From contig JACKDN010000006.1 of assembly GCA_020633465.1 (NCBI GenBank), positions 248,001-312,000 on the forward strand: 64,000 bases of DNA, written 5' to 3'. The notes beneath the pieces were generated by a model that was not told where the DNA came from, did no database searches, and worked only from the letters and a program-made list of their open reading frames with translations. The translations under genes and the position numbers were made by a program. The DNA comes from Myxococcales bacterium. GTDB taxonomy: Bacteria; Myxococcota_A; Bradymonadia; UBA7976; UBA1532. This document shows, piece by piece, positions 1-9,100 of this stretch (positions within the stretch are counted from its first letter, which is position 1; each line of letters starts with the position of its first letter).

Positions 1-201
1 ACGACGGTCGCCCGCCAGTACGGCCGCTGCCGCGCGGACCTCGAGCAGAAGGGAACGCCGGTCGCCGAAGCCGACCTGCAGATCGCCGCCACCGCGCTGG
101 TGCACGGGCTGGAGTTGGTGACGGGCAACATCCGCCACTTCGAGAAGGTGCCCGGCTTGCGCATCAACCGCGCGCTCGCGGATGCGCGGCAGGCGGGGTG
201 A
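1..201 (+). CDS. PIN-domain toxin (VapC-like), C-terminal part
   Basis: This is the last 66 codons of a PIN-domain ribonuclease, open at the window edge. The visible part holds the late acidic motif EADLQIAATAL and then LVTGNIRHFEKVPGL, the usual end of VapC proteins, where Asp and the T-x-N motif help bind the metal. VapC toxins cleave tRNA or rRNA and are held inactive by a VapB antitoxin. Start and antitoxin lie outside the window. Nothing downstream looks co-transcribed; the next 900 bases hold only gene remnants, which fits the edge of an island. The family call is confident; whether the toxin is functional cannot be judged. Confidence 0.8.
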   Translation, partial: TTVARQYGRCRADLEQKGTPVAEADLQIAATALVHGLELVTGNIRHFEKVPGLRINRALADARQAG

Positions 202-1129
202 GGCCGCACAGGGGCACTGAGATCGGCTCGATACCGACGACGACGTCCGAGCGTTGGGCGTCGAGGTTCCGCAGCCGGCCGCGTACTTCGGCGACCCGGT
301 CGGGAACGGGTGCCGCGCGATCGATGCTCGTTTCCGAGCCGCGACGGCGGCGAGGTGCGATCGGGCCAGCGAGCGATCATCAGGGGGGATCGGGGTCGAG
401 ACGCGCAGGCCGGACAAAGAAAGCGAAATGTGATCGTCCTGACCCCTTCGCTCCTGGACGATCTGGATGCCCGCGCCCAACTTCTCGCGCGCCAGCTCGA
501 TGATGTTGGGGTCCGCGTCGAGCCCAACGATCTCCGCGCTTGGGTGCTCACTGCGGAGGAGCCCGAGGAGCGTGCCTGTCCCGCTCCCGACGTCGAGGAT
601 CCGTCGGGCGTCGCCGAGGCCTTCCGCAAGTCGCCTCTTGATGGTCAGCTCCCGCGTCGTCACCCGCACGACGGGGTCGTAGATGCGAGTGAGCGCGTGA
701 AATCGAAGGGCCGGGATGAATGGCTTGTCCATGGTCGGTCTCGTCTCAGTGCTCATGGTCCCCGTGGTCGTGGTGGTGGCCGTTTCCGGGAGGCGCTGGC
801 GGCGCCGTCTCGTCCTGCGGACGTGGAGGGGCCTGGTCTGAGCTGCCAGAGGGTGGCGCGCCCGGCGCAACGTCGTCGCGGCCCATCGCCGTGTAGGCGC
901 CCGGCCTCCAAGTGCCTGAAAGAACATCGATAATCGACATCCGTCCGCCTTGCTATGGGTCGAAACGGAAGCCTGTATGTCCTCACGCGACGGGCACTTC
1001 GCACGACGCGCCACGGAGGAGAAGAGCACGCAGGCGACGACGACGGTGAGCCCCAGTGCCCTTGGGGAAGCGGAGCGCGATCTGCGCTCGGCACGGCGAG
1101 AGCCGCTGCCGAAACGGCCGCGCATCCGC
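202..1129. other. gene-poor remnant region
   Basis: This stretch between the VapC tail and the mph operon has no gene I would defend as intact. On the minus strand a truncated methyltransferase sits at 448-756. Just upstream, at 746-940, a 64-codon frame ends in a His-rich tail (GNGHHHDHGDHEH) and overlaps the methyltransferase start; it may be a relic of a metal-binding protein, but I do not recognise it. At 202-430 there is no recognisable product on either strand. Base composition is less GC-rich than in most of the window. Confidence 0.5.
448..756 (-). pseudogene. truncated class I SAM-dependent methyltransferase
   Basis: Read from the ATG at 756, the first ~100 residues are the N-terminal half of a class I methyltransferase. 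Motif I is clear (ILDVGSGTGTLLGLL), followed by the acidic end of strand 2 (IVGLDADPNIIELAREKL), which would bind S-adenosylmethionine. After about residue 103 the similarity stops abruptly at a GGGGTCAGGACGATCAC stretch (430-447). The frame runs on without recognisable domain into the antisense of the VapC gene. A complete family member would be 200-250 residues with motifs II-IV, which are missing. I read it as a remnant cut by a rearrangement. The substrate is unknown. Confidence 0.6.
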
Positions 1130-1158
1130 TAGACAATAACCGACGCGTCGGTTATATA
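1130..1158 (+). promoter_or_regulatory. mph promoter with palindromic MphR-type operator
   Basis: A -35 box TAGACA (1130-1135) and a -10 box TATATA (1153-1158) are separated by exactly 17 bp. The perfect 20-bp palindrome ATAACCGACGCGTCGGTTAT (1136-1155) fills the spacer and enters the -10 box. Its left half, ATAACCGACG, is as far as I remember also present in the operator of the clinical mph(A) operon, where MphR(A) binds until a macrolide releases it. A repressor bound here would block RNA polymerase. GGAG at 1179-1182 serves as ribosome binding site for the ATG at 1188. Confidence 0.8.
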
Positions 1159-1187
1159 CTCCGGCCACACCCTCGTATGGAGCGTCC

Positions 1188-2102
1188 ATGACCCTGACCG
1201 CCGACACCGCTGCCGCCGACACCGCCGAACTGCGCGCGCTCGCAGCCCGCCACGGGCTTCGGCTGCAGGGCCCGCTGACCATCAACGAGCTCGGGCTCGA
1301 CTACCAAATTGTGATCTCTGCCGTCGAAGGCGGGACCCGGTGGGTATTGCGCATCCCTCGCCGTGCCGACGTGAGCGCCAAGGTGGAGAGGGAGGCGCGG
1401 GCGCTGGCGATGCTCAGGCGGCACCTGCCCTTCGCCGTGCCGGACTGGCGCATAGCAACCTCCGAGCTCGTCGCCTACCCACTGCTCGAGGACTCAACCG
1501 CGATCATCGTTGAGCCGGGCTCCACCATGCCCGAGTGGGTGATACCGCAGGACTCCGAGGTGTTTGCGAGGAGCTTCGCGACGGCGCTCGCCGCCCTGCA
1601 CGCGGTGCCAGTCGCCGCAGCCGAGGCTGCCGGAATGCTCGTGCGCACGCCGGCGCAGGCCCGTCAGAAAGTGGCGGACGACATCGACCGCGTCCGCCGG
1701 GAACTCGAGGTGAACGGGAAGCGACTTCATCGGTGGCAGCGCTGGCTGGACGACGACTCGTCGTGGCCGGACTTCTCCGTACCCGTGCACGGAGATCTCT
1801 ACGTGGGCCATGTACTCGTCGACAAGAGCGAGCGCGTGACGGGGATGATTGATTGGAGCGAGGCCCGTGTGGATGACCCCTGCATCGACATGACCTCGCA
1901 CCTGATGGTGTTCGGCGACGCGGGTTTGGCGAAACTCCTCCTCGCGTACGAGGCGGCTGGTGGGCGGACGTGGTCGCGGATGGCGCACCACACTGCGGAG
2001 CGGCTTGCGGTCTGGCCGGTGACCTACGCCCTTTTTGGCCTGGAGTCGGGCAACGAGACTCACCTCTCCACAGCGAAGACGCAGCTCGCCGCAGAGGAAT
2101 GA
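1188..2102 (+). CDS. mph(A)-like: macrolide 2'-phosphotransferase, Mph(A)-like
   Basis: This 304-residue protein closely follows Mph(A), the cytoplasmic GTP-dependent kinase that inactivates erythromycin and related macrolides by phosphorylating the 2'-hydroxyl of desosamine. Whole stretches match what I remember of Mph(A): GPLTINELGLDYQIVI, WVLRIPRRADVSAKVE, TPAQARQKVADD and HRWQRWLDDDSSWPDFS. The catalytic HGDLYVGHVL (around 201-210) and the metal-binding GMIDWSEARVDDP (around 220) are intact, and length is as in the family. It differs at many scattered positions, so it is a diverged relative, not a recent copy of the clinical gene. It is the first gene of a three-gene operon; its stop overlaps the mrx start (ATGA). 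Confidence 0.92.
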   Translation: MTLTADTAAADTAELRALAARHGLRLQGPLTINELGLDYQIVISAVEGGTRWVLRIPRRADVSAKVEREARALAMLRRHLPFAVPDWRIATSELVAYPLLEDSTAIIVEPGSTMPEWVIPQDSEVFARSFATALAALHAVPVAAAEAAGMLVRTPAQARQKVADDIDRVRRELEVNGKRLHRWQRWLDDDSSWPDFSVPVHGDLYVGHVLVDKSERVTGMIDWSEARVDDPCIDMTSHLMVFGDAGLAKLLLAYEAAGGRTWSRMAHHTAERLAVWPVTYALFGLESGNETHLSTAKTQLAAEE

Positions 2103-3343
2103 GGGAACGTCGACATGGGCCGCTGGTCACGCTGCTCGCGGCGGTCTTCCTCTTCCGGATTGGCAATGCGGTGGCGACACTCGCGCTGCCATGGTTCGTC
2201 CTGTCGCACACGGGGAGCGCTTCCTGGGCGGGCATCACGGCCGCGAGCAGCGTCGTCGCCACAATTCTCGGCGCGTGGGTGGGCGGTGGCCTCGTCGACC
2301 GGTTCGGGCGCGCGCCCCTCGCCTTGATCTCGGGCGTGTTGGGTGGCGCCGCCATGGCCGGCATTCCAGTTCTCTACGCCCTCGGCGCGCTCTCCAACGT
2401 TGCACTGCTCGTCTGCGTCGTGCTCGGCGCCGTATTGGACGCGCCCGGGATGGCCGCGCAGGACAGCCATCTGCCCGAGCTTGGCCGCATCGCAGGGCTC
2501 TCCGTCGAGCGCGTGTCGTCGCTGAAGGCGGTGATGGGCCATATCGCGGTCCTGGGTGGACCGGCGCTGGGGGGCACGGCGGTCGGCCTGCTCGGTGCTG
2601 CGCCGACGCTCTGGTTCACGGCCATCTGTTCCATGCTTGCGGGTTTTCTCGCAGCGTGGGTGCTCCCCGGTCCAGCCAAGCGGACCACTGCGACGGCGGA
2701 GGACCTCTCCATGAGCGCCGGTTCGGCCTTCCTCTGGCGTGAACCCCTGCTGCGCCCTCTGCTCGGTCTCGTGATGCTCTTCGCGGGCATCGCCGGCAGC
2801 AACGGCAGCGTCATCCTGCCGGCGCTGTTCCTGGATGTCGGGCGCCCAGCGGCAGATCTCGGATTGTTCTCCTCGGCGATGGGTGCCGGGGGCCTCGCGG
2901 GCATTGCCATCCACGCCACCGCCGGCGCGCGGCTGCCACCGCAGGTCTGGCTGGCGGTGGCATTCTCGGCCTTTGCCGGCGCTTCCCTCATCCTCTCGCT
3001 GCTGCCGGGCGTGCCTCTGCTGGTCCTGCTGGGCGCGCTAGTGGGCTTGTTGACCGGTCCAGTCTCGCCGATCCTCAACGCCGCCATCTACAACCGCACT
3101 CCGTCGGCGCTTCTCGGGCGGGTGCTCGGCGCGATCTCGGCGGTGATGCTGTCGGCCGCGCCGGCGGTGATGCTCGCGGCGGGTGCGCTCGTCGACGTCA
3201 CTGGTCCGGGCCCCGGCCTCGTCGTGTCCGCCGGGTTCGCGGGGGGCGTGGCCCTGCTCACGCTTCGCCTCCGTTTCGGACCCCTTGCCGCGCTCGAGCT
3301 TCCGACTGCAGATCGTCCTGGCTCCGCAAGAGGTGAACGCTGA
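2099..3343 (+). CDS. mrx(A)-like: MFS protein Mrx(A)-like
   Basis: This 414-residue major facilitator protein has about 12 hydrophobic segments and the loop signature GGGLVDRFGRAPLALISG between segments 2 and 3. It matches Mrx(A), the middle gene of the clinical mph(A)-mrx-mphR(A) operon, in length and long blocks such as LGALVGLLTGPVSPILNAAIYNRTP. Mrx supports high-level macrolide resistance together with Mph(A), but its exact transport role is not settled. The start at 2099 overlaps the mph stop as ATGA, and its TGA overlaps the mphR start by one base (TGATG), so all three genes look translationally coupled. A longer frame opens upstream inside mph, but only this start gives the family N-terminus. 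Confidence 0.9.
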   Translation: MRERRHGPLVTLLAAVFLFRIGNAVATLALPWFVLSHTGSASWAGITAASSVVATILGAWVGGGLVDRFGRAPLALISGVLGGAAMAGIPVLYALGALSNVALLVCVVLGAVLDAPGMAAQDSHLPELGRIAGLSVERVSSLKAVMGHIAVLGGPALGGTAVGLLGAAPTLWFTAICSMLAGFLAAWVLPGPAKRTTATAEDLSMSAGSAFLWREPLLRPLLGLVMLFAGIAGSNGSVILPALFLDVGRPAADLGLFSSAMGAGGLAGIAIHATAGARLPPQVWLAVAFSAFAGASLILSLLPGVPLLVLLGALVGLLTGPVSPILNAAIYNRTPSALLGRVLGAISAVMLSAAPAVMLAAGALVDVTGPGPGLVVSAGFAGGVALLTLRLRFGPLAALELPTADRPGSARGER

Positions 3344-4050
3344 TGCCGCGCCCCAAGCTCAAATCCGATGACGAGGTCCTCGAGGCCGCCACCGCCGTTC
3401 TCAAGCGATGCGGTCCCATCAATTTCACCCTCAGCGAAGTAGCGAACGAGGTGGGTCTCTCGCGCGCGGCACTGATCCAGCGCTTCACCAACCGCGACAC
3501 GCTGCTCGTCCGGATGATGGAGCGCAGCGTTGGGCAGGTGAGGGTTCACCTCGACGCGATGCCGGCTGGCGCGGGGCCGGAGGGCCTCTGGGGCTTCCTG
3601 CAGGTGCTCGTTCGCAGCATGAACACCCGCTACGACTTCTCGGTGAACTTCCTCATCTCCTGGTACGAGCTTCAGGTTCCTGAGCTTCGCAAGCTGTCGA
3701 TTGAGCGGAGCCGCGCGGTGGTGGATGGGATCCGCAAACGCCTGCCGCCAGGGACTCCCGCCGGGGCGGAGCTGCTCCTCCACTCGATCATCGCGGGCGC
3801 GACGACGCAGTGGGCGACCGATCCGCACGGCGAGCTGGCCGACCATGTGCTTGCTCAGATGGGTGCAGATCCGGGATTTCCAGCATTCCGAAGCGCCGTC
3901 ACGCTGCAGATCGCACCGTATGAGGCTCAGCGGGTTCCGGCTCGGGCGCGAGGGCGAGAGCGTCCCGCATCTCGATGTGCTCGGAGAAGCGATCCCACAG
4001 TCCACTCACGAGGATGCAGCGTAGGTGCAGCACGTGCTCGGCCCGCTTGA
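3343..4050 (+). CDS. mphR(A)-like: MphR(A)-like TetR repressor with replaced C-terminus
   Basis: Residues 1-172 match MphR(A), the TetR-family repressor that releases the mph operator when it binds erythromycin. The helix-turn-helix (FTLSEVANEVGLSRAALIQRF, about 28-48) and the ligand-domain blocks (LVRSMNTRYDFSVN, SWYELQVPELRKLS, AELLLHSIIAGATTQWA) are intact. After LADHVLAQM the sequence leaves the family. MphR(A) has about 20 more residues there (194 in total), whereas this frame runs through the end of the adjacent ISKra4 element and its antisense for about 60 unrelated residues, giving 235. The lost segment belongs to the last helix region, used in TetR proteins for dimerisation. The repressor may be weakened or dead, leaving the operon constitutive. 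Confidence 0.85.
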   Translation: MPRPKLKSDDEVLEAATAVLKRCGPINFTLSEVANEVGLSRAALIQRFTNRDTLLVRMMERSVGQVRVHLDAMPAGAGPEGLWGFLQVLVRSMNTRYDFSVNFLISWYELQVPELRKLSIERSRAVVDGIRKRLPPGTPAGAELLLHSIIAGATTQWATDPHGELADHVLAQMGADPGFPAFRSAVTLQIAPYEAQRVPARARGRERPASRCARRSDPTVHSRGCSVGAARARPA

Positions 4051-5458
4051 GGCCCCAGCGGGCGCCTGGCCCGTCGAGGCGCACTCGCACCACGTTGCGG
4101 ATGGCGCCTTCGACCGCGCCGCTACCGATGTCGAGGCCGTCGGCAATGAACTTGGCGTACGGCATGCGGGTTCGGTGGTTCTCGATGTAGCCGAGCACCT
4201 GGGCGAGGCGCTCCCGGCGCCCCTTGTTGCCGGGGCCGGTTCGCGGGATCGCCGCGAGCCGCTCGCGCAGTTCGTCGAGCACGGCGTCGATCTTGGCCTC
4301 GCGCAGCCGCTGCTTCTGCTGCTTGACCCAGCCGCGCAGTGCGGCCGAGCCCTCCCGGTGGAAGCTGCGCCCCGCCTTCCATAGGTACTCGGCGAGGTGG
4401 AACCAGTCGAGGCAGGCTTCGGCAGCGGGAAAGAACCTCTGCTGGAGGCGCCAGATGTGCTCGGAGCCGTCCGCGAGAAACAGCGTGCGCTTCTCCCCGT
4501 AGCCGCGTTTCCGCGCCTCGCGATCCAGCCAGATGAACAGCGCCTCGTGACTCTCGAAGGTGCTTATGACGCGCTTGTTCACCGGCCCATCCAACTGACC
4601 GTCGGCGCCCCGCCGCAGCGTGTACAGCACGGCGGTGAACGCCTGCTTGGCGTTCTTCGACTTCTTCCCCTTCGTGCGCCGCGGCTTCGGGTTCGCCGCC
4701 CGCTCTTCGCGACGATCTTCGCGGCTCCGCTGGCCCTTCCGCTTCGGCTTGCGGCGGCGCTCGAACTCGGCGTGGCTGACCATTGGCGCCCCACCTGCGT
4801 CGACCTGGAGGACCAACACTTCACCGTCGTCCTCAGGCGCCGGCAGTTCCTCGATGAACTGCCTCGCGACGCCTCCGGCTGCATCGACCATCCGCATCAC
4901 CGCCCGCGGCGCAGGCGCCCACTCGTAGATGTCGAGCCAGGTGGCCCGAGCATTGGCGAAGGACATCTGCGCGCAGAGCCGGGCGATCCCCATCACGACT
5001 CTCGGGCTGAACCCGCCGCAAAGCCCCAGATCTCGGTCGATGGGCAGATCGGCCTTTGCGCGGCGACTGCTGCCTCGGGTGCGCCTTCGGCCCACCCTCC
5101 GCGTGAAGTTCACCCGTCCGAAGCGCGTGGCCAACGTCGTCGTCCGGCTCTCCGCCAGCTCCCAGCGCCCTCCCGCGTACTCGTAGCGCACCGCCCGTGG
5201 CCGGCTCATCTGCCGCGCCAGGAACAACACCACCAAGGCCCGGCCCAGCGCGAGCATCAGCGCCCAAGCTCGCGTCTCGTACTCCCACAGCGTGCGAGCC
5301 TCACCGGCGTTCGCCCACTGGACCGCCTCGGCCACGGCGCTCTGGACATCGGCATGCGCGCTCTCGATACTCGGCATCGCGAAGCTCTCTTTCCCGACGA
5401 CTTCCGATTTCGCACTCCGAATATCGCCGGTGGGGGGAGCTTCGCATAACCTAAACTT
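3880..5458 (-). mobile_element. ISKra4-family insertion sequence
   Basis: A single transposase gene fills the element. The right end reads, inward, GGTTATGCGAAGCTCCCCCC (complement of 5433-5452). A weaker match with the same CGAAGC core lies at about 3883-3900, just past the point where the MphR reading departs from its family. The limits are approximate and I could not define a target-site duplication. The element has cut off the 3' end of mphR and borders the gene-poor stretch that follows. Confidence 0.65.
3899..5377 (-). CDS. ISKra4-family transposase
   Basis: This 492-residue transposase has the ISKra4-family layout. The N-terminal part is Arg/Trp-rich. An RNase H-like core follows, with an acidic strand VLVLQVDAGGAPM (about 188-200) and LFLADGSEHIWRLQQRFFP (about 300). 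A basic insertion full of Lys/Arg lies around 210-245. The conserved C-terminal signature is GLDIGSGAVEGAIRNVVRVRLDGPGARWGLKRAEHVLHLRC, read here in pieces around 420-460, which carries the final catalytic Glu. Length is normal and no internal stop is seen, so the enzyme may be active. It reads towards mphR. Its composition fits the island rather than the surrounding chromosome. Confidence 0.88.
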   Translation of the reverse strand: MPSIESAHADVQSAVAEAVQWANAGEARTLWEYETRAWALMLALGRALVVLFLARQMSRPRAVRYEYAGGRWELAESRTTTLATRFGRVNFTRRVGRRRTRGSSRRAKADLPIDRDLGLCGGFSPRVVMGIARLCAQMSFANARATWLDIYEWAPAPRAVMRMVDAAGGVARQFIEELPAPEDDGEVLVLQVDAGGAPMVSHAEFERRRKPKRKGQRSREDRREERAANPKPRRTKGKKSKNAKQAFTAVLYTLRRGADGQLDGPVNKRVISTFESHEALFIWLDREARKRGYGEKRTLFLADGSEHIWRLQQRFFPAAEACLDWFHLAEYLWKAGRSFHREGSAALRGWVKQQKQRLREAKIDAVLDELRERLAAIPRTGPGNKGRRERLAQVLGYIENHRTRMPYAKFIADGLDIGSGAVEGAIRNVVRVRLDGPGARWGLKRAEHVLHLRCILVSGLWDRFSEHIEMRDALALAPEPEPAEPHTVRSAA

Positions 5459-5989
5459 TGGCTAATTGGTCGGAATTACACAGCCTTCAAGCTGCCAGGT
5501 CGGGATTTGCACCCTGCTCAGATCGCCGCAGCACTGCGTCTGATGTTCCCCGGTCACCAAGGCTTCCGCGGGTCGCCCGCGAGCAGGAGGCCCAAGGCAC
5601 AGCGCACCTGACACGCGCGGCAACGTGAGCAGCGAGGACGACCTCGCGCCCGCAGATTCGCAAGCGCGGTCAAGCTCGCGCGACCAGCTCTCCACGCGCG
5701 AAGGCGGGCAACCGTTCGTCGCTCCTCGCGAGCCGTCGCCCCGATGATGAACAGGCTCGCCCCCTTCGCAGACGCCGAAGCTGTTGACCAACGGGGCCGA
5801 CTGTTGATCGCCGGGTACGCAGTTAAACGCCTCTCGGCTTCTCTCTCCCCACGGGACAGGAGAGAGAGCGGGAGAGCTGTCCCACGCAGCGCTCATCGAG
5901 CGCACTCGGCGCTCTCTGCGAGCACGCGCGAGAGCGGCGCTGCAGCACGGGCAGCGCGCGAAACGCCCGGAGTTCTGGGGAGAAACGGC

Positions 5990-6021
5990 GAAGCCCCCTC
6001 GGATCGCTCCTTGGGGGCTTC
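5990..6021 (+). terminator. GC-rich hairpin, possible terminator
   Basis: A perfect 9-bp inverted repeat (GAAGCCCCC at 5990-5998, GGGGGCTTC at 6013-6021) with a 14-base loop is followed by TGTTTA. The T-run is weak, so it may be a poor intrinsic terminator or the structured end of a lost element. Confidence 0.45.
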
Positions 6022-6062
6022 TGTTTACCGACCCTCGCCGAAGGTTCGCGACGAGAGAAAAA

Positions 6063-6105
6063 TGGCTCCCCATCCCAGACTCGAACCGGCGACAACGCGT
6101 TGAGC
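6063..6105 (-). other. tRNA 3'-half-like fragment, possible attachment site remnant
   Basis: On the minus strand the sequence ends in a T-arm-like block GGTTCGAGTCTGG, whose stem pairs at four of five positions, then a seven-base acceptor-like strand and an encoded CCA. No matching 5' acceptor strand or D-arm is found upstream, so this is not a complete tRNA. tRNA 3' ends are common integration sites, and this piece sits where the acquired region meets the chromosomal genes. It could also be chance similarity. Confidence 0.4.
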
Positions 6106-6176
6106 AACCGGCGACCCGAGGCCGTGCGACGGGTTGATGCCGCACCCGCGGCTGGGAAGCCCGTCGCGCACTCCCC

Positions 6177-9100
6177 TCACCGCTGGCTCAACTCCGCCCG
6201 CGGATGCACCCAGAACCGCCCCCCGTCGCTCCGCCCGCTCACCTCCGGCGTGTACATCTCCTCCGCCCTGGCCGGCGCGCGGACGAACGTGCCGGCGGTC
6301 GTGGCGCGGGCGACGTAGCTGTAGGTGTGGACGCCGGGGGGCAGGTGGTCGGCGAAGAGGAGGACGCGGTCGTCGCGGAGTTCGGTGTGGCCGAAGGGGC
6401 TGTACCAGCGTTGGTCGTCGCCGCTCCAGTCGGTGGAGTTGTCGTCGCTGTCGTTGCGGCCACCGTCGCTGCGGACGCGGGCGCTGGTTTGCAGGGTGGT
6501 GTCGACGGCTTCGAGGCCTGCCGGCAGGGGGTCGGCGACGACGACGTAGTGGCGCTCCTGGGGGGTGGCGACGCGCAGGTGGACGCGGATCAGGTCGCCC
6601 TCGGTGACCGACTCGAGGCGGCCCTCCTTGCCGTCGGGGGCGTACCAGCGCTGGACGACCAGGCCGTCGTCGCGGGGCTCTGTGGGCACCTCGGCGGGGG
6701 CGAACTGCAGGCGGGCGCCGTAGTAGAGGGTGCCGGTGCCGTCCTTCGAGAAGACCATGGGGGTCTTGCTCAGGTCGGCGCCGAGGGCGCTCATCGCGAC
6801 CTCGTGGATCTCGGTGTCGAGCGAGCGGCCTTCGAACTTCTGCTGGACGAGCGCCTTGCCGCCCAGCTCGACCTTGGCCGTGAAGGCGGGCTCGGCCGCC
6901 TCCTTCACGCGCTGAAAGTCGGCCATGGCCAGCAGGCTGAAGCCGGCCTCCTGGGTGTTGCGGTAGCCGCCGCCGCGGCGCACCTCGAGCAGGTGGCGCA
7001 CGATCTTGGGCACGAAGGGGTGCTCGGGAGAGGTGTTCACGAAGGCCATCAGCGCGATGGCGGTGGTGCGCGTGTCGCTGTGGAAGACGGGCGCGTAGGT
7101 GGCGGGGTCGTCCTCGGCGAAGTGCACCGTGTCGGCCTCGATGCGCGCGCTGTTGGCCAGCGTCTTCACCAGCGCTTGCGCTTGGGTCATCGTCGGGCCG
7201 GGGCGGGCCATCGAGGCGGCGAGCAGGGCCTTGCCGAACAGCGCGAGGCTGTCGGCGCGGGCGTAGAGGCGGCGCTCGAGCTCGGGCTCGGGGGCGCCGT
7301 GGCGCGCGAGGACGAACAGGCCCAGCGCCTGCGTCTCGGGCGACGGCGGGCGGCCCCACCAGCCCTGGGGCTTGTCCCAGGCGTCGCGCAGCCAGGCGCG
7401 CGCGCGGCCCAGATCGACGGGTGAGACGTCGTAGCCGGCGCGCTCGGCCTCACCCAGCGCCAGCACCGCGTAGGCCGAGGCCCAGTAATGCGCGTAGCGG
7501 CCGCCGGGCCAGTAGCTGAAGCCGCCGGACGGGCGCTGCAGCGCGGCCAGCGCCTTCACGTTCTCGGCGACGACGTCCTCGACGGAGCGCTTGCCCAGCC
7601 AACGCTCGCCGTTGGCGTCCAGCAGGCCCTTCAGCGCGACCAGCGGCACCAGCCGGCTGGAGCGTTGCTCGAGACAGCCGTAGGGGTAGTCGATCAGCGC
7701 CTCGGCCGAGTCGGACAGGCCCGCGAGCGCGCTGCTCGCCAGGCTGACCGTCAGGCCGCCGGCGTCGGGGCGCAGCTTGCCGGGCAGCGTCAGCGCCTCG
7801 GTCACTTCCTTGTCGGTCAGGCCGTACACCGCCATCGTCTCGAGGTCGGTGGGCGGCAGCACGGGCAGCACCGTCTCGACCGCGTCGCCGAGGCCGCCGC
7901 CCTTCACCGCGAACTGCATCTTCGCCTCGCCGGGCGACTTCGCCGCGAAGGGGAAGCGCACCTCGACGCCGCGGTTGGGCGGGATGGTGAGCGTGCGGGT
8001 CAGCCCCTCGAGCCCCTCGATGGGGCCCTCGATGGTCGCGGTCACCTCGACCTCGACCGGCGCGTCGCCGCGCGTGTGCACCACGACGCCCGCGGCGAAG
8101 GTGTCCCCCGCCCGCGTGATGCGCGGCAGCGCGGGGCGCGCGAGCAGCGGCTTGCTGACGATCACCTTGCCCTGCCCCGAGCCGGCCAGGTCGGTCTTCG
8201 TGACCGCCACCGCCATCAGCCGGAACGTGGTCATGTTGTCGGGCAGCTGGCCGTCGACGCGCACCTTGCCGTCCTGCCCGGTCACCGCCGAGCCGATGAA
8301 GATGGGCGTCGTCACGAACTTGCGCCGCACGTTCATCGACTCGCCGGCGCCCTCCTCGTCGTCGCCGCCGCCGCCGGTGTCGCGGCCCTTGTCGCCGAAG
8401 TCGAGCTGCGCCACCAGGTGCGCCAGGTTGGTCTGCTGGCGCACGCTCAGGCCGCGCTGCGGGTGCAACGACGCCAGCGGATCGGGCGTCGTGAAGCCGG
8501 TCAGCGCCAGCACGCCCTCGTCGACCGCCCACACCGTGACCTCGGCCTCCTGCCCCTTCCCCGTGTGGTCGGCCACCGCGACGTCGATGCCCAGGCGGTC
8601 GCCGGGGCGCTTCTCGGGCGCGTCCGGCGCCACCGTCACCGCCAGCCGCTTGGCCGCCTCGCTGACCGGGATCTTCACGTAGCCCACGCGGAAGCTCGGG
8701 CGGCCGGGGTCGCCGGGCTTGCCGGGCGCCTCGACGCGCCCGCGCTGCAGCACCACGCCGACGAACACGTTGGGGATCATCGACGCGTCGATGGGCACCT
8801 CGATGGGCGTCGCCGTCCCCTCGAGCTTCATCCGCTTCTGCCACAGCACGCCCTCGCGCTCGACCGTCACCCAGGCCTCGGCCTCGGGGAACGGGCTCTG
8901 CACCAGCAGCGTCGCCGTGTCGCCGACGTCGTACCGGCCCTTGTCGGCCACCACCTCGACGCGGTTGTCGTCGTCCTGCAGCCAGGCCGCGTAGCCCGGC
9001 CCCAGCACCCACAGCGGCGCGCGCGTCACCGTCGCCCGCCCCTTGGCGTCCTTCGCTTCGGCCACGACCTCGTGCTCGCCGGCCTCCTTGGGCGTCAGCG

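Larger units (their letters stand above)
5459..6176. other. non-coding junction between IS and chromosomal core
   Basis: I see no convincing gene here. The stretch contains a 9-bp hairpin stem built from CTCTCTCC (5841-5848) and GGAGAGAG (5859-5866), a strong GC-rich hairpin at 5990-6021, and a tRNA 3'-half-like sequence at 6063-6105. The reading frames present are short, Arg-rich and unlike known proteins. Composition changes towards the higher GC of the rest of the window at about 6.1 kb, so the island edge is probably here. Confidence 0.45.

Noticed and set aside
3865..4050. MphR tail as a natural extension
   Set aside because: It leaves the family abruptly and overlaps the antisense of the transposase end.
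1130..4050. Contamination by a cloning vector or clinical plasmid
   Set aside because: The genes differ from the clinical operon at many positions and lie beside different mobile elements (ISKra4, not IS26 or IS6100).
5744..6103. Small plus-strand gene in the junction region
   Set aside because: Arg/Ser-rich frame, no ribosome site, no similarity, crosses hairpins and the tRNA fragment.
6063..6140. Complete tRNA gene
   Set aside because: No 5' acceptor strand, D-arm or consistent anticodon arm can be found.
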